Source of the DNA: Rhizobiales bacterium Y(2018)
GTDB taxonomy: Bacteria; Pseudomonadota; Alphaproteobacteria; Rhizobiales; Aestuariivirgaceae
Reading direction: 5' to 3'
Length of the DNA: 64,000 bases
Assembly: GCA_005502925.1 (NCBI GenBank)
Contig: SCPD01000001.1
Span: 744,001 to 808,000, forward strand
The notes under the pieces are model-generated. The model searched no databases and was not told where the DNA came from. It worked only from the letters and a program-made list of their open reading frames with translations. Positions 44,085-55,749 of the stretch are shown piece by piece; the stretch's first letter is position 1; each line of letters starts with the position of its first letter. The position numbers were made by a program, and so were the translations under genes.

Positions 44085-45250
44085 TAGTGCTCCGCATTCG
44101 ATCCATCGACGTTGCGGTGCATGGCAATGTCGATTGCCCGCATCGGAAAGTCGGTTCGGGCGACGTCGGACAGGCAGGTACCGAGCCCCCAGCCCTCAGG
44201 CAATGCGACATAACCATTGTCGATGGCGGGGATGCTCGTCACCAGAGCCCGGCCGGCAAGCTGCGTCGAGGAAAGCCCATCGAGATAGAGCGACGTCGGA
44301 TACTCGCAGATCAGCAGATTGGGGATCGCCGCGCTCAGATGCAGGCTCGCCAGCGTGGCAACCGGAGAAAATGTGTTGTGGGGGATCAGGCTTATATCGA
44401 ATGCCTGCGCAAGAGCCGCAAGGCGCATCGCCCCCGTGAAGCCGCCGCACAGGCTGATGGACGGGCGCAGATAAGCAGCTCCACGCGACAAGCACAGTTG
44501 CTTGAAATCATCGAGGCAGTAGAAGCGCTCACCAGTGGCGACCGGGATCGGCAAGTTGGCTTGCACATGGGCCATCGCATCCGTCGAATCCGGCCTTATC
44601 GGGTCCTCGTAGAAGAGCGGATAGGCCTTGCTGATACCGTGGCCAAGGGCGATCGCCTGGGCCGGATTCAAGCGACGGTGCATATCGAAGCAGAGATCGA
44701 CGTCCGGGCCGACCTCAGCCCGGATGGCAAAAGCGAGATTGATCGCATCGTCCATCGAGCGCGCGAAGTTGCAGGACGAGGCCGCGCCGGCGCCGTCGAG
44801 AAACGGATTGATATGCCCGATCGCGGTATAGCCGTGATCGCTCAGATTCCGGCACGATGCGATCAGGCTTTCGGCCGTTTCCCCGAGCGCCTGCCCGTAG
44901 ACCCGGATCCGTTCACGAAGCGGGCCGCCGAGCAGGTCGTAGATCGGCCTTTTCAGGCGCTTGCCCTTCAGGTCCCACAAGGCGATGTCGATCGCGGAAA
45001 TGGCGGCCATGGTGACGGCGCCGTCATAGTTTCCGAAACGATGAAGCGTGTCCCAGTGACGCGAGATGTGGTCGGCATCCTTGCCGACCAGATAGCGTCC
45101 GAACTTTTCGATCGTGGCGCTCGTCGCTTCGAAATGCGCCCAGGCTCCGGCCTCGCCCAGACCGACCAGGCCGTCATCCGTTTCGATTTCGAGCAACAGG
45201 TATCGGTCGATCAGCAAGGGCTCGACCCGACGAATCATAGACGTAGGCAT
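44084..45250 (-). CDS. Enolase-superfamily sugar-acid dehydratase-like protein lacking the KxK motif
   Basis: 388 residues from the ATG at 45250 (AAAGG upstream). Metal ligands D189 (FDMH), E215 (YEDP) and E241 (TGER) and the base-side H291 (IPHNTFSP) match the mannonate/galactonate dehydratase subgroup. Where the lysine motif should be, it has YTAIGHINPF (141-150): no lysine, with H146 and N148 instead. So either catalysis uses only the His291 side, as in RxQ-type mannonate dehydratases, or the enzyme is altered. It is followed by module A/B repeats, then the second enolase-superfamily gene. Confidence 0.85.
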   Translation of the reverse strand: MPTSMIRRVEPLLIDRYLLLEIETDDGLVGLGEAGAWAHFEATSATIEKFGRYLVGKDADHISRHWDTLHRFGNYDGAVTMAAISAIDIALWDLKGKRLKRPIYDLLGGPLRERIRVYGQALGETAESLIASCRNLSDHGYTAIGHINPFLDGAGAASSCNFARSMDDAINLAFAIRAEVGPDVDLCFDMHRRLNPAQAIALGHGISKAYPLFYEDPIRPDSTDAMAHVQANLPIPVATGERFYCLDDFKQLCLSRGAAYLRPSISLCGGFTGAMRLAALAQAFDISLIPHNTFSPVATLASLHLSAAIPNLLICEYPTSLYLDGLSSTQLAGRALVTSIPAIDNGYVALPEGWGLGTCLSDVARTDFPMRAIDIAMHRNVDGSNAEH

Positions 45251-45321
45251 GGCTACCTTTCATGCGGGCCAAAGGACATTCGCGGTTCTCCGCGCCCGAT
45301 CTGTTCAGTTCAAGGATGATT

Positions 45322-45342
45322 GTCGCGGCGGGCGGCCGCGAC
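45322..45342 (-). other. Intercistronic stem-loop
   Basis: GTCGCGGC/GCCGCGAC with a 5-nt loop, 11 bp downstream of the binding-protein stop on the leftward strand. No T-tract follows. Likely an mRNA-stabilising hairpin that raises binding-protein output, as is common after such genes. Confidence 0.5.
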
Positions 45343-45352
45343 ATCGACGCGC

Positions 45353-46903
45353 TCAGGCCCGCTCGAAATAGTGGAAGTTCCAGTCATTGCCATTCGGCAT
45401 GATGGCCGGGGAGACGCGCTTGGAGTATCCGTAGCTGATCGCTTCGTTGGTCAGCCAGATGAACGCCGCCGAGTCATCCATGATCATCTGCATTTGCCGG
45501 ATCTGAGCCATGCGCACCTCGGGATCCATGTTCATGGAGCTTGCCTTGTGCAGTGCGTCAAATTCGGGACTGGACCAGCGCTGCCAGTTCCACTGGCCGA
45601 TCTGCTCGGTCTGAAAGAAGCGGGTATTGAAGTTGGGATCTATATGCGCGTTGAAGCGCAGCATGAACAACTCCAAGGCCTTTCCGCCATCCCCCTTGCC
45701 GGCCGACCAGTAAGTGGCGCTCTCGCGCTGGTCGATCTTCAATTCGACGCCGATCTCCTGCAGCTGGGCCTGCGCGACCAGAGCCATATTCTGGAATGCC
45801 GGCTCATTGAGGATGGTGACCTTGAGGGCCAGCCTCGATTGACCTGCTTCCGCCAGAAGGCTCTTGGCCTTGCCCACGTCGCGTTCATATGACGGGGCGT
45901 CGGCCCAATAGCCGCCAACGCTGGCCGGCAGCATCGCGTTCAGGCGTTTGGCCAAGCCTTCATATCCGGCTTCGACGATCTGGTTGACATCGACCCCGTA
46001 ACGCAGGGCATGCCTGACCCTGATATCGTTGAGTGGCGCGTGCTCGACATTCATGCCGAGCCAGACGAAGCGCTGAGCGGGCATCGTCGACACCCTCACA
46101 TCCGGCAGCTTGGCAAGCTCCGGATCGGCGCCGATCGGCAATTCCGTGAAGTCGATCTCTCCGGAGCGCAAAGCGAGCTCGGCGGTCTTTGCATTGGCGA
46201 TCAACTGGGCGACGCATTCCTTGAAGACCGGATGGCGCCGGCTGTAGTCAGGATTCTCCTCCAGCACGACGCGCTGGCCCGGCTCGAAGGACGCTACGCG
46301 ATAAGGACCCGAGCCGACGGGCTGCTGTCGATACTTCACGCCGCGTTCTTCAACGGCTTTCCGCGAGACTATGCATCCCGATCCTCCGGCAAGGGCGACG
46401 TTCCACAAGGCCGGCGACGGTTCCGACAGGATCAGTCGCCCCGAATATTTGTCGTCCACCTTGACTTCGATCAGGCTTGCCCAATCGTCCTTGTAAGCGG
46501 AGATCTTTCCCTCAGCGTCGGGTCGGCTGTAGCGTTCGAAGCTGAACTTGACGTCCTCAGCCGTCATCTCGCCGAAACCGTCGGTGAACATCTGAGCGGG
46601 TTTTAGCTTGAAGCGGATTTCCGTCGGTGCGACCTGCTCGATGCTCTCCGCCGCATCGAGCTCCCATTCGTAGATATTCGGCTTGAAGGAGATCAGTTTC
46701 TGGAAGACGCTGCGGATGACGTTGCCATCCACTTGACCCGTCCGAGAGATGGGATCCAGCGCTTCCGCGCCCTTGGATACACGCACCATCAGATTGGTTC
46801 TTCCTTGCGCAAATGTCGCGTTGGCGCCGGCCAGCAGCAGCGCGGCTGTCGCAGCCGAGGCAGACAACAGGGATCTTCTGGTGAGAGGAGAATGGTAGGT
46901 CAT
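45353..46903 (-). CDS. Peptide/sugar-acid ABC solute-binding protein (DppA/SBP_bac_5 type)
   Basis: 516 residues with an N-terminal twin-arginine-like signal (LTRRSLLSASAATAALLLAG, about 8-27, cleavage after FAQ). The mature part is the family-5 binding fold: LDPISRTGQVDGN, FKLKPAQMFTDGFGEMTAEDVKFSFER, and a late WQRWSSPEFDAL. Family-5 proteins bind oligopeptides but also opines and sugar oligomers. Between two ATPase genes upstream (4-bp overlap) and a sugar-acid dehydratase-like gene downstream; that context favours a carboxylated sugar or opine-like ligand. Confidence 0.9.
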   Translation of the reverse strand: MTYHSPLTRRSLLSASAATAALLLAGANATFAQGRTNLMVRVSKGAEALDPISRTGQVDGNVIRSVFQKLISFKPNIYEWELDAAESIEQVAPTEIRFKLKPAQMFTDGFGEMTAEDVKFSFERYSRPDAEGKISAYKDDWASLIEVKVDDKYSGRLILSEPSPALWNVALAGGSGCIVSRKAVEERGVKYRQQPVGSGPYRVASFEPGQRVVLEENPDYSRRHPVFKECVAQLIANAKTAELALRSGEIDFTELPIGADPELAKLPDVRVSTMPAQRFVWLGMNVEHAPLNDIRVRHALRYGVDVNQIVEAGYEGLAKRLNAMLPASVGGYWADAPSYERDVGKAKSLLAEAGQSRLALKVTILNEPAFQNMALVAQAQLQEIGVELKIDQRESATYWSAGKGDGGKALELFMLRFNAHIDPNFNTRFFQTEQIGQWNWQRWSSPEFDALHKASSMNMDPEVRMAQIRQMQMIMDDSAAFIWLTNEAISYGYSKRVSPAIMPNGNDWNFHYFERA

Positions 46904-47889
46904 GGGCTTGTCTCCCGTGGCGAGGATTGAGGTGAATGCACGGCTTGGTCGAATGGCAGTGAATAGGGGTAGTGGCAGCGGACGCGGCGCTTTGCGTCCA
47001 GTTGCCGGAGCCTGGGCATTTCAGTGCGGCATTGCGCCTGGGCGACCGGACAGCGCGTGTGGAAGCGGCACCCGGCTGGCGGGTTGACAGGGCTCGGGAT
47101 TTCGCCTTGCAGAACGATCGGCCGCCCCGGGCGATCGAGCGCATTCGATGCGTCGACGGAAAGCAGCGCGGTCGAATAAGGATGCGCGGGCATTCGAAAC
47201 AGCCCCTCCGTATCGCTCTCCTCCACCACCTGGCCGAGATACATGACGAGCACGCGGCTGGTGACGCGGCGGATCACGCGAAGATCATGGCTGATGAGGA
47301 GCCAGGTCAGCGACAGCTCCTTCTGGATATCGATCAGGAGATTGAGCAGGCCGCCCTGGACGGAAACATCGAGGCCGGCGGTCGGCTCATCGGCCACGAG
47401 GATCCGCGGCTTCAGCGAAAGAGCGCGCAGGATGGCAATGCGACGCGCCTGGCCGCCCGATATTTCGTGTGGATATCGATCGAGGATCGAAACGGAAAGA
47501 CCAAGGCGATCAACGAGGGTTTCGATCCATGCCCACGCCTCCTCCGCCGGCAAAGCGTGCACCTTGATCACTTCCGCCAGCAGATCCCGGATACGCATGC
47601 GCGGCGACAACGAAGCGACTGCGTCCTGCATCACAAGCTGCACGGTTCGGCGAAACCGGGACGAATCGGTTTTCAACTGATCCGTGATTGAACGCTCAAA
47701 AATCCGCACCTCTCCGGTCGTCGCGGCCCGGAGGCCGACCAGCAGCCGGCAGAGCGTCGACTTGCCAGACCCCGACTCGCCAACCAGCCCGACCCGCTCT
47801 CCAGCCTCAATGGTGAAGGAGACGTTGTCCAAGCCTCTGACTTGGCCGAAGAAGACCGACACATCGGTCAGGGAGACGGCATTCATCAT
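46900..47889 (-). CDS. ABC transporter ATPase, DppF/OppF type
   Basis: 329 residues from the ATG at 47889, with GGAGGA upstream. Walker [13 protein letters not shown] (about 38-49), signature EISGGQARRIAIL, Walker B ILVADEPTAGLD, and the OppC/DppF C-terminal zinc-finger-like motif with CRFHTRCPVAQAQC. Start overlaps the upstream ATPase stop. It energises the permeases on the divergent arm (49288-51186). Confidence 0.93.
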   Translation of the reverse strand: MMNAVSLTDVSVFFGQVRGLDNVSFTIEAGERVGLVGESGSGKSTLCRLLVGLRAATTGEVRIFERSITDQLKTDSSRFRRTVQLVMQDAVASLSPRMRIRDLLAEVIKVHALPAEEAWAWIETLVDRLGLSVSILDRYPHEISGGQARRIAILRALSLKPRILVADEPTAGLDVSVQGGLLNLLIDIQKELSLTWLLISHDLRVIRRVTSRVLVMYLGQVVEESDTEGLFRMPAHPYSTALLSVDASNALDRPGRPIVLQGEIPSPVNPPAGCRFHTRCPVAQAQCRTEMPRLRQLDAKRRVRCHYPYSLPFDQAVHSPQSSPRETSP

Positions 47890-48875
47890 GCGATCTCCTC
47901 CAATCGATGACAGGCCGCCTGGCGAGTGGCACCGAAGTCGCGCAGATCGGGCCGCGCTTCCCGGCACACGCCGACCACATAGGCGCAGCGTGGCGCGAAG
48001 ATACACCCGTCTACGGGCTTGACAGGGTCAGGCACCTCGCCGGGAATGAAGGCCAAGGGCTGATCGCCAGCGGCGTCAGCCCCGTCGATCATGCAGGCAA
48101 CCAAAGCGCGTGTGTATGGGTGCGCGGGTGCCGCCATGATCGTGCGCGAATCGCCGATTTCCACGATCGTGCCGCCATACATGACGCAAATGCGCTCACA
48201 CAATTGCGCCACCAGGCCCAAATGATGCGAGATGAAAAGTATGGAACCCGACAGCCGCGACCTCAGATCCTTCAGCAAGGCAATGATCTGCGCCTCGATC
48301 GTGGCGTCGAGAGCGGTGGTGGGTTCGTCGGCGATCAACAGATCGGGCTCCGCCAATAACGCCATGGCTATCAGCACGCGCTGGCGCATCCCGCCGGACA
48401 GATTTGACGGATGGCTCTTGAGCCGCAGGGCCGCATCGGCGATGCCCACCGCCTTGATGGCGGCCTCGGCGCGTCGTACGGCCTCCGCATGAGCGATGCC
48501 CGGCCAGCGGCGCCGCACCACGTCGACCAGGTGCCGCTCGACCGAGAAAAGCGGGTTCAACGCGGTCATCGGGTCTTGAAAGATCATCGCCAGGCGCGTG
48601 CCGCGCAGCGCCTGGATCCCGGCTTCGTCAAGCGCCAACAGATTCGTATCGCCAAGCCGTATCTCGCCGCTGATACGCGTGATGTTGCCCGGCAACAGCC
48701 GAATCAAGGCATTGGCAAGACTGGATTTCCCCGATCCCGATTCGCCGACCACCCCGAGGATGCAGCCGTTAGGGATATCGAGATCGATCCCTTTGAGGAT
48801 ATGCGCCTCACCACGGCTCGTCGCGGCCCTGAGGTCGAGATCGCGTATGGTGACGAGCGGTCTATCCAACGACAT
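47886..48875 (-). CDS. ABC transporter ATPase, DppD/OppD type
   Basis: 329 residues: Walker [18 protein letters not shown]-loop [13 protein letters not shown], signature [16 protein letters not shown], Walker [13 protein letters not shown], and the C-terminal cysteine motif [15 protein letters not shown]. First gene of the leftward arm, 412 bp from the divergent permease start. The 4-bp overlap with the next ATPase indicates coupling. Confidence 0.93.
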   Translation of the reverse strand: MSLDRPLVTIRDLDLRAATSRGEAHILKGIDLDIPNGCILGVVGESGSGKSSLANALIRLLPGNITRISGEIRLGDTNLLALDEAGIQALRGTRLAMIFQDPMTALNPLFSVERHLVDVVRRRWPGIAHAEAVRRAEAAIKAVGIADAALRLKSHPSNLSGGMRQRVLIAMALLAEPDLLIADEPTTALDATIEAQIIALLKDLRSRLSGSILFISHHLGLVAQLCERICVMYGGTIVEIGDSRTIMAAPAHPYTRALVACMIDGADAAGDQPLAFIPGEVPDPVKPVDGCIFAPRCAYVVGVCREARPDLRDFGATRQAACHRLEEIA

Positions 48876-49039
48876 TGTTTACAGCCCGACGAGAGCGGCG
48901 GGTCAATCCGTCGTTCGTCGTCTCCTTTCGCGGAAGACTGCCAAATAACGCACGACCCCGGCAAATGGAGAAACGCCATAGTCGCTATGAGAATTCACCA
49001 TGATGTGACGCTAAGCGCTGGTGTTAGTCTGCCCGGACG

Positions 49040-49114
49040 CTAGTGTCCCGAATCCGAAGTTCGCCACTGCCAGCGGCACCTTCCGAGCGAACTTCGGATT
49101 CGGAAGGACACTAG
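49040..49114. repeat. 75-bp palindromic element, copy 1
   Basis: Arms 49040-49064 and 49087-49114 pair over 24 bases (CTAGTGTCC then GAATCCGAAGTTCGC) with a 3-nt bulge and a 22-nt loop. It shares its ends (CTAGTGT) and core GAAGTTC with copy 2, 12 bp away. It lies in the divergent promoter region of the ABC arms; the rest of 48876-49287 has no gene. Confidence 0.85.
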
Positions 49115-49126
49115 AAAATTATGATT

Positions 49127-49201
49127 CTAGTGTGCTTTTGAACGCGAAGTTCCTGTCGGTGCAGCCGCCTGATATCAGGAACTTCGCGTTCAGCACACTA
49201 G
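49127..49201. repeat. 75-bp palindromic element, copy 2
   Basis: Arms 49127-49155 and 49176-49201 pair over 26 bases (CTAGTGTGCT then GAACGCGAAGTTCCTG) with a TTT bulge and a 20-nt loop. Same total length as copy 1. Linked to it by a short CTAGAA/TTCTAG inverted repeat. Confidence 0.85.
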
Positions 49202-49287
49202 AGCGCTTCCCGCCAGTTGTTCGACTTTGGCGATAAGGAAGCGCACCAGATTATTGAGCAAGAACGTCGTTTGTGAGGAGGTACGAG

Positions 49288-50238
49288 GTGGCAGGTCACT
49301 ACTTCCTGCGCCGGGCTGCAACCGCGGCGATATCGATCGTCAGCGCCATGACGCTGCTGTTTTGCCTTATCGCCGCCATCCCCGGCGATCCAGCTTCCGT
49401 GCTGCTCGGCCCGCAGGCCAGCGCCGAATTCTCCCGCCAGTTCATTGAGGAAATGGGACTCAACAGGCCGGTTTATGAGCGAATACTCCTGTTCTTCGCC
49501 AATGTGGCGACGGGGAATCTCGGCGTGGATGTCATCACCGGCCGAACGGTCAGCGCGATCGTTCTGGCCGCACTGCCAAGCACCATATCCCTGGCCCTTG
49601 TATCGATCCTCATCGCCGTCGCCGTCGGGCTACCCCTCGGCATATTCGCGGCAACGCACAGGGGATCGCCATCGGACGCGATCCTCGCCGTCGTCTCCAT
49701 CATTTTTGTTTCCATGCCGAGCTTCATCCTTGGCATCATCTTCCTCGTCGTATTTTCCGTCTGGCTCGACTGGCTGCCCATTCTGGGCACGGGCACCGGC
49801 CTTGGCGACCAGCTCCAGAGGCTGATCCTCCCAGCCGCGGTGCTATCGCTCGGCTATATCGGGCTCCTCGCCCGGCTCATCCGCAGCTCCATGCTCGAAG
49901 TTCTGGGCGAGAGCTACATCCGGACATCGCGCGCTTTCGGCATTTCGAACTGGCGCATCACCTATGCCTACGCCCTGCGCAATGCGCTTCTTCCCACCCT
50001 TGCCGCGCTCGGCATGATCGCGGGCCGCGTGCTCGGTGGCGCTGTCCTGATCGAAATCCTGTTTGCGCGGCAGGGGCTCGGCACCACGCTTTACGATGCC
50101 ATCGTCAGCCGTAACTTTCCCGTCATGCAAGGCGTGGTGTTCGTGGTCGTGGTCATATTCGTGCTGGTGCAACTCGTGGTCGAGCTGAGCTATTCGCTCG
50201 TCGATCCGCGTATTCGCGCCAAGCGGCAGGAGGGCTAG
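49288..50238 (+). CDS. ABC transporter permease, DppB type
   Basis: 316 residues from the GTG at 49288, chosen because AGGAGG ends 7 bp before it; an in-frame GTG at 49273 lies upstream of that site. Six predicted helices, PGDPASVLLGPQAS periplasmic loop, and the DppB EAA-type loop YIRTSRAFGISNWRITYAYALRNALLPT (in part). Divergent from the ATPase/binding-protein arm; followed 3 bp later by the DppC gene. Confidence 0.92.
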   Translation: MAGHYFLRRAATAAISIVSAMTLLFCLIAAIPGDPASVLLGPQASAEFSRQFIEEMGLNRPVYERILLFFANVATGNLGVDVITGRTVSAIVLAALPSTISLALVSILIAVAVGLPLGIFAATHRGSPSDAILAVVSIIFVSMPSFILGIIFLVVFSVWLDWLPILGTGTGLGDQLQRLILPAAVLSLGYIGLLARLIRSSMLEVLGESYIRTSRAFGISNWRITYAYALRNALLPTLAALGMIAGRVLGGAVLIEILFARQGLGTTLYDAIVSRNFPVMQGVVFVVVVIFVLVQLVVELSYSLVDPRIRAKRQEG

Positions 50239-50241
50239 GCC

Positions 50242-51186
50242 ATGGCCCGCCAAACGGAGCCCGCTGCCGGAACGGCCACCATCATACGGCCTTCCACCCT
50301 TGGCCGCCTGGGTGCCGCCCCATCCTCAGGGCGTGCACGCGCGCGGCGTTTTGGCGACGTCATCCGACGCGTTGCGGCGCGGCCCGGCGGTTTCATCGGG
50401 CTGCTTGTCGTGGCGCTCATTCTTCTTTGCGCAGTATTCGCTCCCCAGATCGCCACCCATAATCCGGATGCGATCGATCTGGCCCACCGCTTCGCGCCGC
50501 CCTCGCTTGAGCACTTTTTCGGCACGGACCAGCTTGGTCGCGACCTGTTCAGTCGCCAGATCCACGGCTCGCGTGTGGCAATGGGTGTCGCGCTCTCTGC
50601 AATCCTGATCGGACTATCGCTGGGGGTCGTGCTCGGGGTGGCTGCCGCCTACACGACGTCGGCGGTTGAACGCGCGATCACCATTCTGTTCGACGCCATA
50701 TCGTCGTTTCCAAGCATCATACTGGCGCTGGCGCTCGTCGCGGTGGTGGGTCCGTCACTCCTGATGGTCGTGCTGGTCGTCGCGCTTACACTGGTCCCGC
50801 AGTTCGGACGCGTCACCCTGGCGCAGGTCCTCTCCGTCATCAATATGCCCTTCATCGAAGCCGAGCAGGTGATCGGCGCGTCGAAGCTGAGAATCGTGAT
50901 TCACCACGTGATTCCGAATACCCTGGCTCCCGTCGGCATCCTTGCGGCGATGGAAGTTCCTGTGGTGATCGCTTTGGAGGCTGCACTTTCCTTCCTGGGT
51001 CTCGGCATTCAGCCGCCGCTCGCCAGCTGGGGCAGCCTGCTGCAGGATGGCTACCAGAATCTGTCCAAGGGTTACACGCCGGCAATCATCGCCTGCCTCG
51101 TGCTGGCCATCGTCACCCTAGGTTTCACCCTGTGCGGGGAAGCGCTGCGCGACGCCATCGATCCCAAGTCTCGTCGCCGCGCGTAA
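50242..51186 (+). CDS. ABC transporter permease, DppC type
   Basis: 314 residues; a ~45-residue Arg-rich cytoplasmic start, then six helices with FGTDQLGRDLFSRQIHGSRVAM (hallmark of DppC/OppC) and EAA loop IEAEQVIGASKLRIVIHHVIPN (in part). Forms the membrane channel with the DppB gene upstream. AGGAGG within the end of dppB acts as its ribosome site. Confidence 0.92.
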   Translation: MARQTEPAAGTATIIRPSTLGRLGAAPSSGRARARRFGDVIRRVAARPGGFIGLLVVALILLCAVFAPQIATHNPDAIDLAHRFAPPSLEHFFGTDQLGRDLFSRQIHGSRVAMGVALSAILIGLSLGVVLGVAAAYTTSAVERAITILFDAISSFPSIILALALVAVVGPSLLMVVLVVALTLVPQFGRVTLAQVLSVINMPFIEAEQVIGASKLRIVIHHVIPNTLAPVGILAAMEVPVVIALEAALSFLGLGIQPPLASWGSLLQDGYQNLSKGYTPAIIACLVLAIVTLGFTLCGEALRDAIDPKSRRRA

Positions 51187-52073
51187 ACGCCCGATATTCC
51201 ACGCCCAACCCTCTGGTTGCGTTCGCGGCCGGAGCGGTGCATTTTTCATCGATACGGGGCCGGACAGTCAACATGGGCACGGGAAGACGTTGATGAGACG
51301 CTTGAACATCTCCACGACTATGCTGCGCAGCTTTCTCGAGATTGCCAATGAAGGCAATGTCACGCGCGCCGCCAGCCGACTCAACAGCACTCAGTCGACA
51401 TTGAGCCACCAGATCAACAAGCTGGAGATCGAGCTCGGCCGCAAGCTATTCCATCGCAAGAACAATATCATGGAGAAGACCATCGATGGCGAGTTCTTCC
51501 ACCTCCAGGCCAACAAGATCATCGACACGCTTGACCACATCGATCTCTATTTCCGTCCGACTCGAGACGCCGAAAAAATTTCCATCGGCATCGTGAACGA
51601 CTGCGTCAGGCCCGCCATCGTGGAGGTCCTCAACGCCTTCAATCAGGTATTCGTCGACGTCAGGGTGGATCTCAAGACTGGATCTTCGGTCAAGCTCATC
51701 AGACAGGTCCGGGACGGTGACGTGCAGATGGCAATCGTGCGTGACCTGGCGAGCTCTCCCACGATCGGTGACGTGCTCTGGTCGGAACAGCTTCTCTGGG
51801 CCTGCGGGCCGGCCTACCGGCATGACGACGGCCCTCTGCCTCTGATCTTCTTCCCGGAGCCTTGCGTCTATCGCAAATACGCCTTGGAAGCGCTCAAGGC
51901 GCGGAATGTGCCGCACACGGTCGTCGTCGAAAGCACGTCCTGGAGCGAGTTTGAAAGGTCGCTCCGCGGTGGTGTGGGCGTGTCCCTGGTGACGCCGGAG
52001 GTTTGCAGGATTTGCGGTGTGAACATCATCGACGAGCGGCTGCCGCCCGCCCCGATCTCCCATGCATGCCTCG

Positions 52074-53815
<1,742 letters not shown>

Positions 53816-53819
<4 letters not shown>

Positions 53820-54763
53820 AGCGCGTCCGGTCCCCGGCCGACCAAAGGACGCAGCCGCCAGAAATGCGTGGAGAGATAGGAGACCTTGAGGCGCGGATTG
53901 AGCGCATCCTCGATGGAGCGGCCCAGCATGTAGCAGCCCATGATCAGGAAGGCGACGGAGAGCCCCGCCGGGACGATGGCCCACCAAGCGCCGCTCGACA
54001 CCGCGGCACGGTCGAAGGCGTGCTCCATGATCGTGCCCCAGGTCACCGCGGTCGGATCGGACAGGCCGAGGAATGCTAGCGCCGTCTCGTTGAAGATGGC
54101 GACGGTGATCGCGAGCACCGTATTGGCGACGAGCAACGGGCCGATCTGCGGAATGATATGATTGAAGATGATATGGGCATGCCCCGCCCCCAAGGCCTCG
54201 ACGCGTTTGACATAGACACGCTCGCGCAAGCTCTTGACCTGGGCGCGGATGAGCCGCGCGGTGCCGGTCCACATCAGAGCGCCGATGACGATGATGACAT
54301 GTGACAGGCTCGGGCCCCAGACGGCCGCGATGGCGATCATCAGCACGACCTGTGGCACCACCAGGAAGTAGTCGGTGATACGCATCAGCAGCGTGTCGAC
54401 CCAGCCGCCGAAATAGCCGGAGAGCACGCCGATCGTGGCGCCGATGCCGATGGCGATCAAGGTGGCGACGGCGCCGACGATCATCGAGATGCGGCCACCG
54501 CGCAGGACGAGGCTCAGCATGTCGACGCCACCATCATCGCAGCCAAGCCAATGTGCCCGGGACGGCGCCTCGAAGACGCCGCAGCTCGCCTCGCTGATGC
54601 TGTAGGGCTCGATCCAGGGCGAGATGAGCGCGATGGTGACGAAGAAGGCGACGATGAGCAGACCGGCCAGCGCCGTCTTCTGCTGCAGCACGCCGCGCAA
54701 GGTCGGCCGGAAGCCATAGGGGCTTTCGCTGTCGGGAGCCTGATTCACGGTGGTCGTGCTCAT
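53816..54763 (-). CDS. ABC transporter permease, DppC type
   Basis: 315 residues from the ATG at 54763, overlapping the upstream permease stop. Six helices; DppC-like but with HWLGCDDGGVDMLSLVLRGGRISM in place of the usual GTDxxGRD loop (the GR-D core is altered), and EAA loop YVKRVEALGAGHAHIIFNHIIPQ (in part). Coupled to the fused ATPase downstream by ATGA. Confidence 0.9.
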
Positions 54764-55722
54764 GTGGTGATCCGCGGATCGAGCTTGTAATAAAGAAGAT
54801 CGGCGATGAGGTTGAAGGTGATCACCACGATGGTGATGAACAGGAAGCCGCCCTGCAGCATCGGGTAGTCGCGCTTCAGCACTGCGGTGTAGAGGGCGCG
54901 CCCGATGCCGGGCCACGAGAAGATCACTTCGATCAGGATCGAGCCGGTGACGATGGCGCCGAGCGACATCGCCACCATGGTCACGATCGGCAGCATGGCG
55001 TTGCGCAGTGCATAGTGGCGAATGATCCGGTGGCGCGGCACGCCCTTGGCGCGCGCGGTGAGGATATGATCCTCGCCCAGGGTCTCGAGAATGGCCGAAC
55101 GGACGATGAGGGCGTTCTCTGCATAAAGCGTCAGCATCAGCGCGGTGACGGGCAGAATCATGTGCTTCAGCCGATCGAGCAGTGCTTCCCAGGCCGTTGC
55201 GTCGAGCGCGAAGGGATCGCTCATGCCGGCGGAGGGCAAGACGCCGGCAAAGCCGATCAGCAGCATCATGCCCATGAACTGGGTGGGAAATGCATAAAAG
55301 AGCACGGCGATGTTGGTGCTGAGGTGATCTGTGGCGCTGCCGCGCCTGACCGCCGAGACCACGCCGACCGTCAGCCCCAGCATGATCGCCAGGATGGTGC
55401 CGGCCGCCACCATCGGAATGGTATTGGCGAAAGCCTGGACCAGATTGTCGAGGACCGGCTGGCGATTGGTGTAGGAGATGCCGAAGTTGCCGTGCAGCGC
55501 CTCACGCAGATAAAGCAGATATTGTTCCCAAAGCGGGCGGTCGAGGCCGAATTGCTGGGTGAGGATCTTCTTCATCTCGGGCGAGGCATTGGGCACGCGC
55601 GAGATCTGGCTGACCGGACTGCCGGGCAGAACCCGGAACAGGATGAAGTTCAAGGTAAGGGCGACATAAACTGTAGCGATGGCGAACGCCACTCGCTTCC
55701 AGACATAACCAGCTCCGCGCAA
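54760..55722 (-). CDS. ABC transporter permease, DppB type
   Basis: 320 residues from a TTG at 55722, chosen because GGAGG lies 7 bp upstream; a GTG eleven codons later has no such site. DppB features: FRVLPGSPVSQISRV, HGNFGISYTNRQPV, and the EAA loop ending RHRIIRHYALRNAMLPIVT. First gene of the leftward transporter arm, divergent from the binding-protein gene at 55836. Confidence 0.91.
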   Translation of the reverse strand: MRGAGYVWKRVAFAIATVYVALTLNFILFRVLPGSPVSQISRVPNASPEMKKILTQQFGLDRPLWEQYLLYLREALHGNFGISYTNRQPVLDNLVQAFANTIPMVAAGTILAIMLGLTVGVVSAVRRGSATDHLSTNIAVLFYAFPTQFMGMMLLIGFAGVLPSAGMSDPFALDATAWEALLDRLKHMILPVTALMLTLYAENALIVRSAILETLGEDHILTARAKGVPRHRIIRHYALRNAMLPIVTMVAMSLGAIVTGSILIEVIFSWPGIGRALYTAVLKRDYPMLQGGFLFITIVVITFNLIADLLYYKLDPRITT

Positions 55723-55749
55723 ACCGTCCGCCTCCGGGCTTCTACCGCC

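Noticed and set aside
49040-49201. CRISPR-like reading of the twin palindromes
   Set aside because: Only two units, arms differ in sequence, no regular spacers and no cas genes.
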